From Solenopsis invicta (lineage: Eukaryota; Arthropoda; Insecta; Hymenoptera; Formicidae), in contig NC_052665.1 in the NCBI RefSeq assembly GCF_016802725.1, forward strand, positions 4,836,001 through 4,900,000: a DNA stretch of 64,000 nt, in the 5' to 3' direction. A model generated the notes under the pieces. It searched no databases. It was not told the DNA's origin and was given only the letters and a program-made list of their open reading frames with translations. The stretch's first letter is position 1. Each line of letters begins with the position of its first letter. Below, one piece after another: positions 62,557 through 64,000 of the stretch. The translations under genes were made by a program, and so were the position numbers.

Positions 62557-63588
62557 TTTTCTCTCACCTGCGAGCAGAAAGAAAGACAAGTTACGCGGGA
62601 GAAAGCCGCTTTAGGAGGAAGTCGCGAGCATTTCTGAGAGCGTGTCGTAACGAGCGAAAGGATATACGAGGCCGGAAGCTATCGGAATCGAACTGATATT
62701 CTCGAAGATTTTTTCTTTGCTCCCATCCCACCCCTCCCCTCTTCCGCTTTGCTTAGACCGGGACAGCGAAAAAAAAAAGAATTGTAATGACGAGCGAGTA
62801 GATTGACTTTCTCCTTAATCACGCGAATGGCAGTCGTTTGTATTTGCGCCTCACAGCGCCGGAAACTACTTCCTCTCGTTATGATATTACATCCGTTGTA
62901 CGGAGTGTCGCGGGCATTATCGTTTTTCAGCCATTTCGGATCCATTCCGCTGCAGACTTTCTCTCCGAAGAACTTTTTCTTACCGGGAAATTTAATGAGA
63001 TAAGTTAATGATTTTTTGATATCACCGTTCGGCGATTAAATTCTACATTAATTTTTTTGCTCGTTCATAAATTCAGCTTCGTTCGCTTCTTTTTTTTTTT
63101 CTTTTGTAATATCTTCGAAAGATGTATCGGAACCGAGACATTAGCATATTTATTCAAGCTCCACTATCTGTGGCTGGACTGAACGATAATGGATCTGGGA
63201 CGTCCTGTATAGGATATTCAAATGCCTACAGAAATGTTCTGCAGCTGCGACCGTTAGACGCGTCGTAAAATGGAGAAGCACGGACTTCCGTCTAACGCAG
63301 AAAATTGCGCAGCTATTGTACCTATACAGATACAATCGGACTGCGTAGAAAATTCTTGGTGGACCGTGGTATTTAGATTGCGCTGTTTCCTCCATTCTTT
63401 TTGAAGACGATATTTGCGAGGAGATATCCGCGTTCGTGCCTTCAATAAAACTGCAACGTTCTTTCAATTTTCTCAGAATCACAATCGCTCAAATTCGATT
63501 CTCCAAACATATCGCGATCGAGGAAAAGAAAGGGAATTGGCCTGAAGTCGCGCCGATAATTTAAACCCTCAAAATGTTCGTTCCCTGT
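62557..63588. other. Spacer or intron without a recognised gene
   Basis: Mixed composition with poly-T runs at about 63090. It may contain upstream sequence of the poly-Gln exon. No ORF with family resemblance was seen. Confidence 0.45.
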
Positions 63589-64000
63589 AAGCGCTACAAA
63601 ATTATGTAATATTAAATAATATTCCCAAAATATTATTTAACATTAATAAAAAGTGTCTACTGCTGATATTATATGAATATTATGAGAAATAAGTAATATT
63701 GTTTACCTCAATATTTTCAATTATCGGGAATATTATAATAATAATTATAAAGTTCATGAATATTTTATGCACAACTCACGTTAATTTTTGAAGAAAAATA
63801 ATATTTATAATAGAACATTTTCATGATATTCCATGAATATTGAAATAATAATATACCATGAATATTATATAAGGCGTACATATAACTTTAATACAATATT
63901 CCTGTAACTTTAAAAAATATAATATTCTCGGAATATTATTTTAATATTATTTTAATGTTTGATAATATTCGTATAATTTTTTAGGAATATTGCAGCGCTT
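63589..64000. mobile_element. AATATT-rich MITE with AAGCGCTRCAA ends
   Basis: AAGCGCTACAA at 63589-63599 is inverted at the very end of the window as TTGCAGCGCTT (63990-64000), one mismatch in 11. The interior is packed with AATATT and GGAATATT words in both orientations. About 412 bp, noncoding. The right end coincides with the window edge. Confidence 0.6.

Noticed and set aside
1..64000. tRNA, rRNA and CRISPR-like arrays
   Set aside because: None recognised. The direct repeats present are microsatellites, coding repeats or mobile-element ends.

Overview
This is a eukaryotic nuclear window, almost certainly from an insect and most likely a hymenopteran such as an ant. The genes are split by short AT-rich introns with GT/AG borders, the spacers are very AT-rich, and the exons are GC- and CpG-richer. 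Short inverted-repeat elements are scattered throughout. The encoded proteins are insect-like orthologues. The species assignment is inference; no rRNA, tRNA or organelle sequence was recognised. Exon borders were read by eye from splice signals, reading-frame continuity and family similarity. Where I give a protein length, the exon lengths sum to an open frame.

Layout. 1-4.8 kb: no certain gene; a CpG-rich block near 340-1060 may be a promoter or first exon. 4.8-9.1 kb (+): a RASL10-type small GTPase with a long 3' UTR. 10.3-13.6 kb (+): a diverged citrate synthase paralogue that has lost several active-site residues. 13.6-18.1 kb: AT-rich spacer with a fold-back hairpin. 18.1-19.7 kb (+): an RNFT1/2-type membrane RING ubiquitin ligase. 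21.3-23.8 kb (-): a chimeric gene in which a retrotransposon Gag-like exon is spliced in frame to a duplicate of the MED25 activator-binding (ACID) exons. 25.3-29.3 kb (-): the complete parental MED25. 31.2-32.5 kb (+): centrin. 33.0-34.6 kb (-): exosome subunit EXOSC8/Rrp43, head-to-head with a p21-activated kinase (Pak3-like, intronless ORF, +, 35.1-36.7 kb). 39.5-42.5 kb (-): the pyruvate dehydrogenase X component (E3-binding protein) with two lipoyl domains. 43.0-45.0 kb: a roughly 1-kb noncoding tandem duplication carrying DRE-like TATCGATA motifs. 46.8 kb (+): a possible small secreted peptide. 47.8-55.9 kb (-): the C-terminal coiled-coil half of a PLEKHA5/6/7-family protein; a poly-Gln exon at 62.4-62.6 kb is a likely alternative 5' exon. 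The PH and WW exons expected for this family are not seen and should lie beyond 64 kb.

The genes do not form a pathway; this is an ordinary euchromatic gene neighbourhood. The most unusual item is the Gag-ACID fusion gene next to MED25. Its frame is open across five exons (645 codons). Its ACID core, including an intron, looks identical to MED25, while its flanks are strongly diverged. That pattern suggests an old duplication followed by gene conversion, and a protein able to bind transcriptional activators without Mediator.
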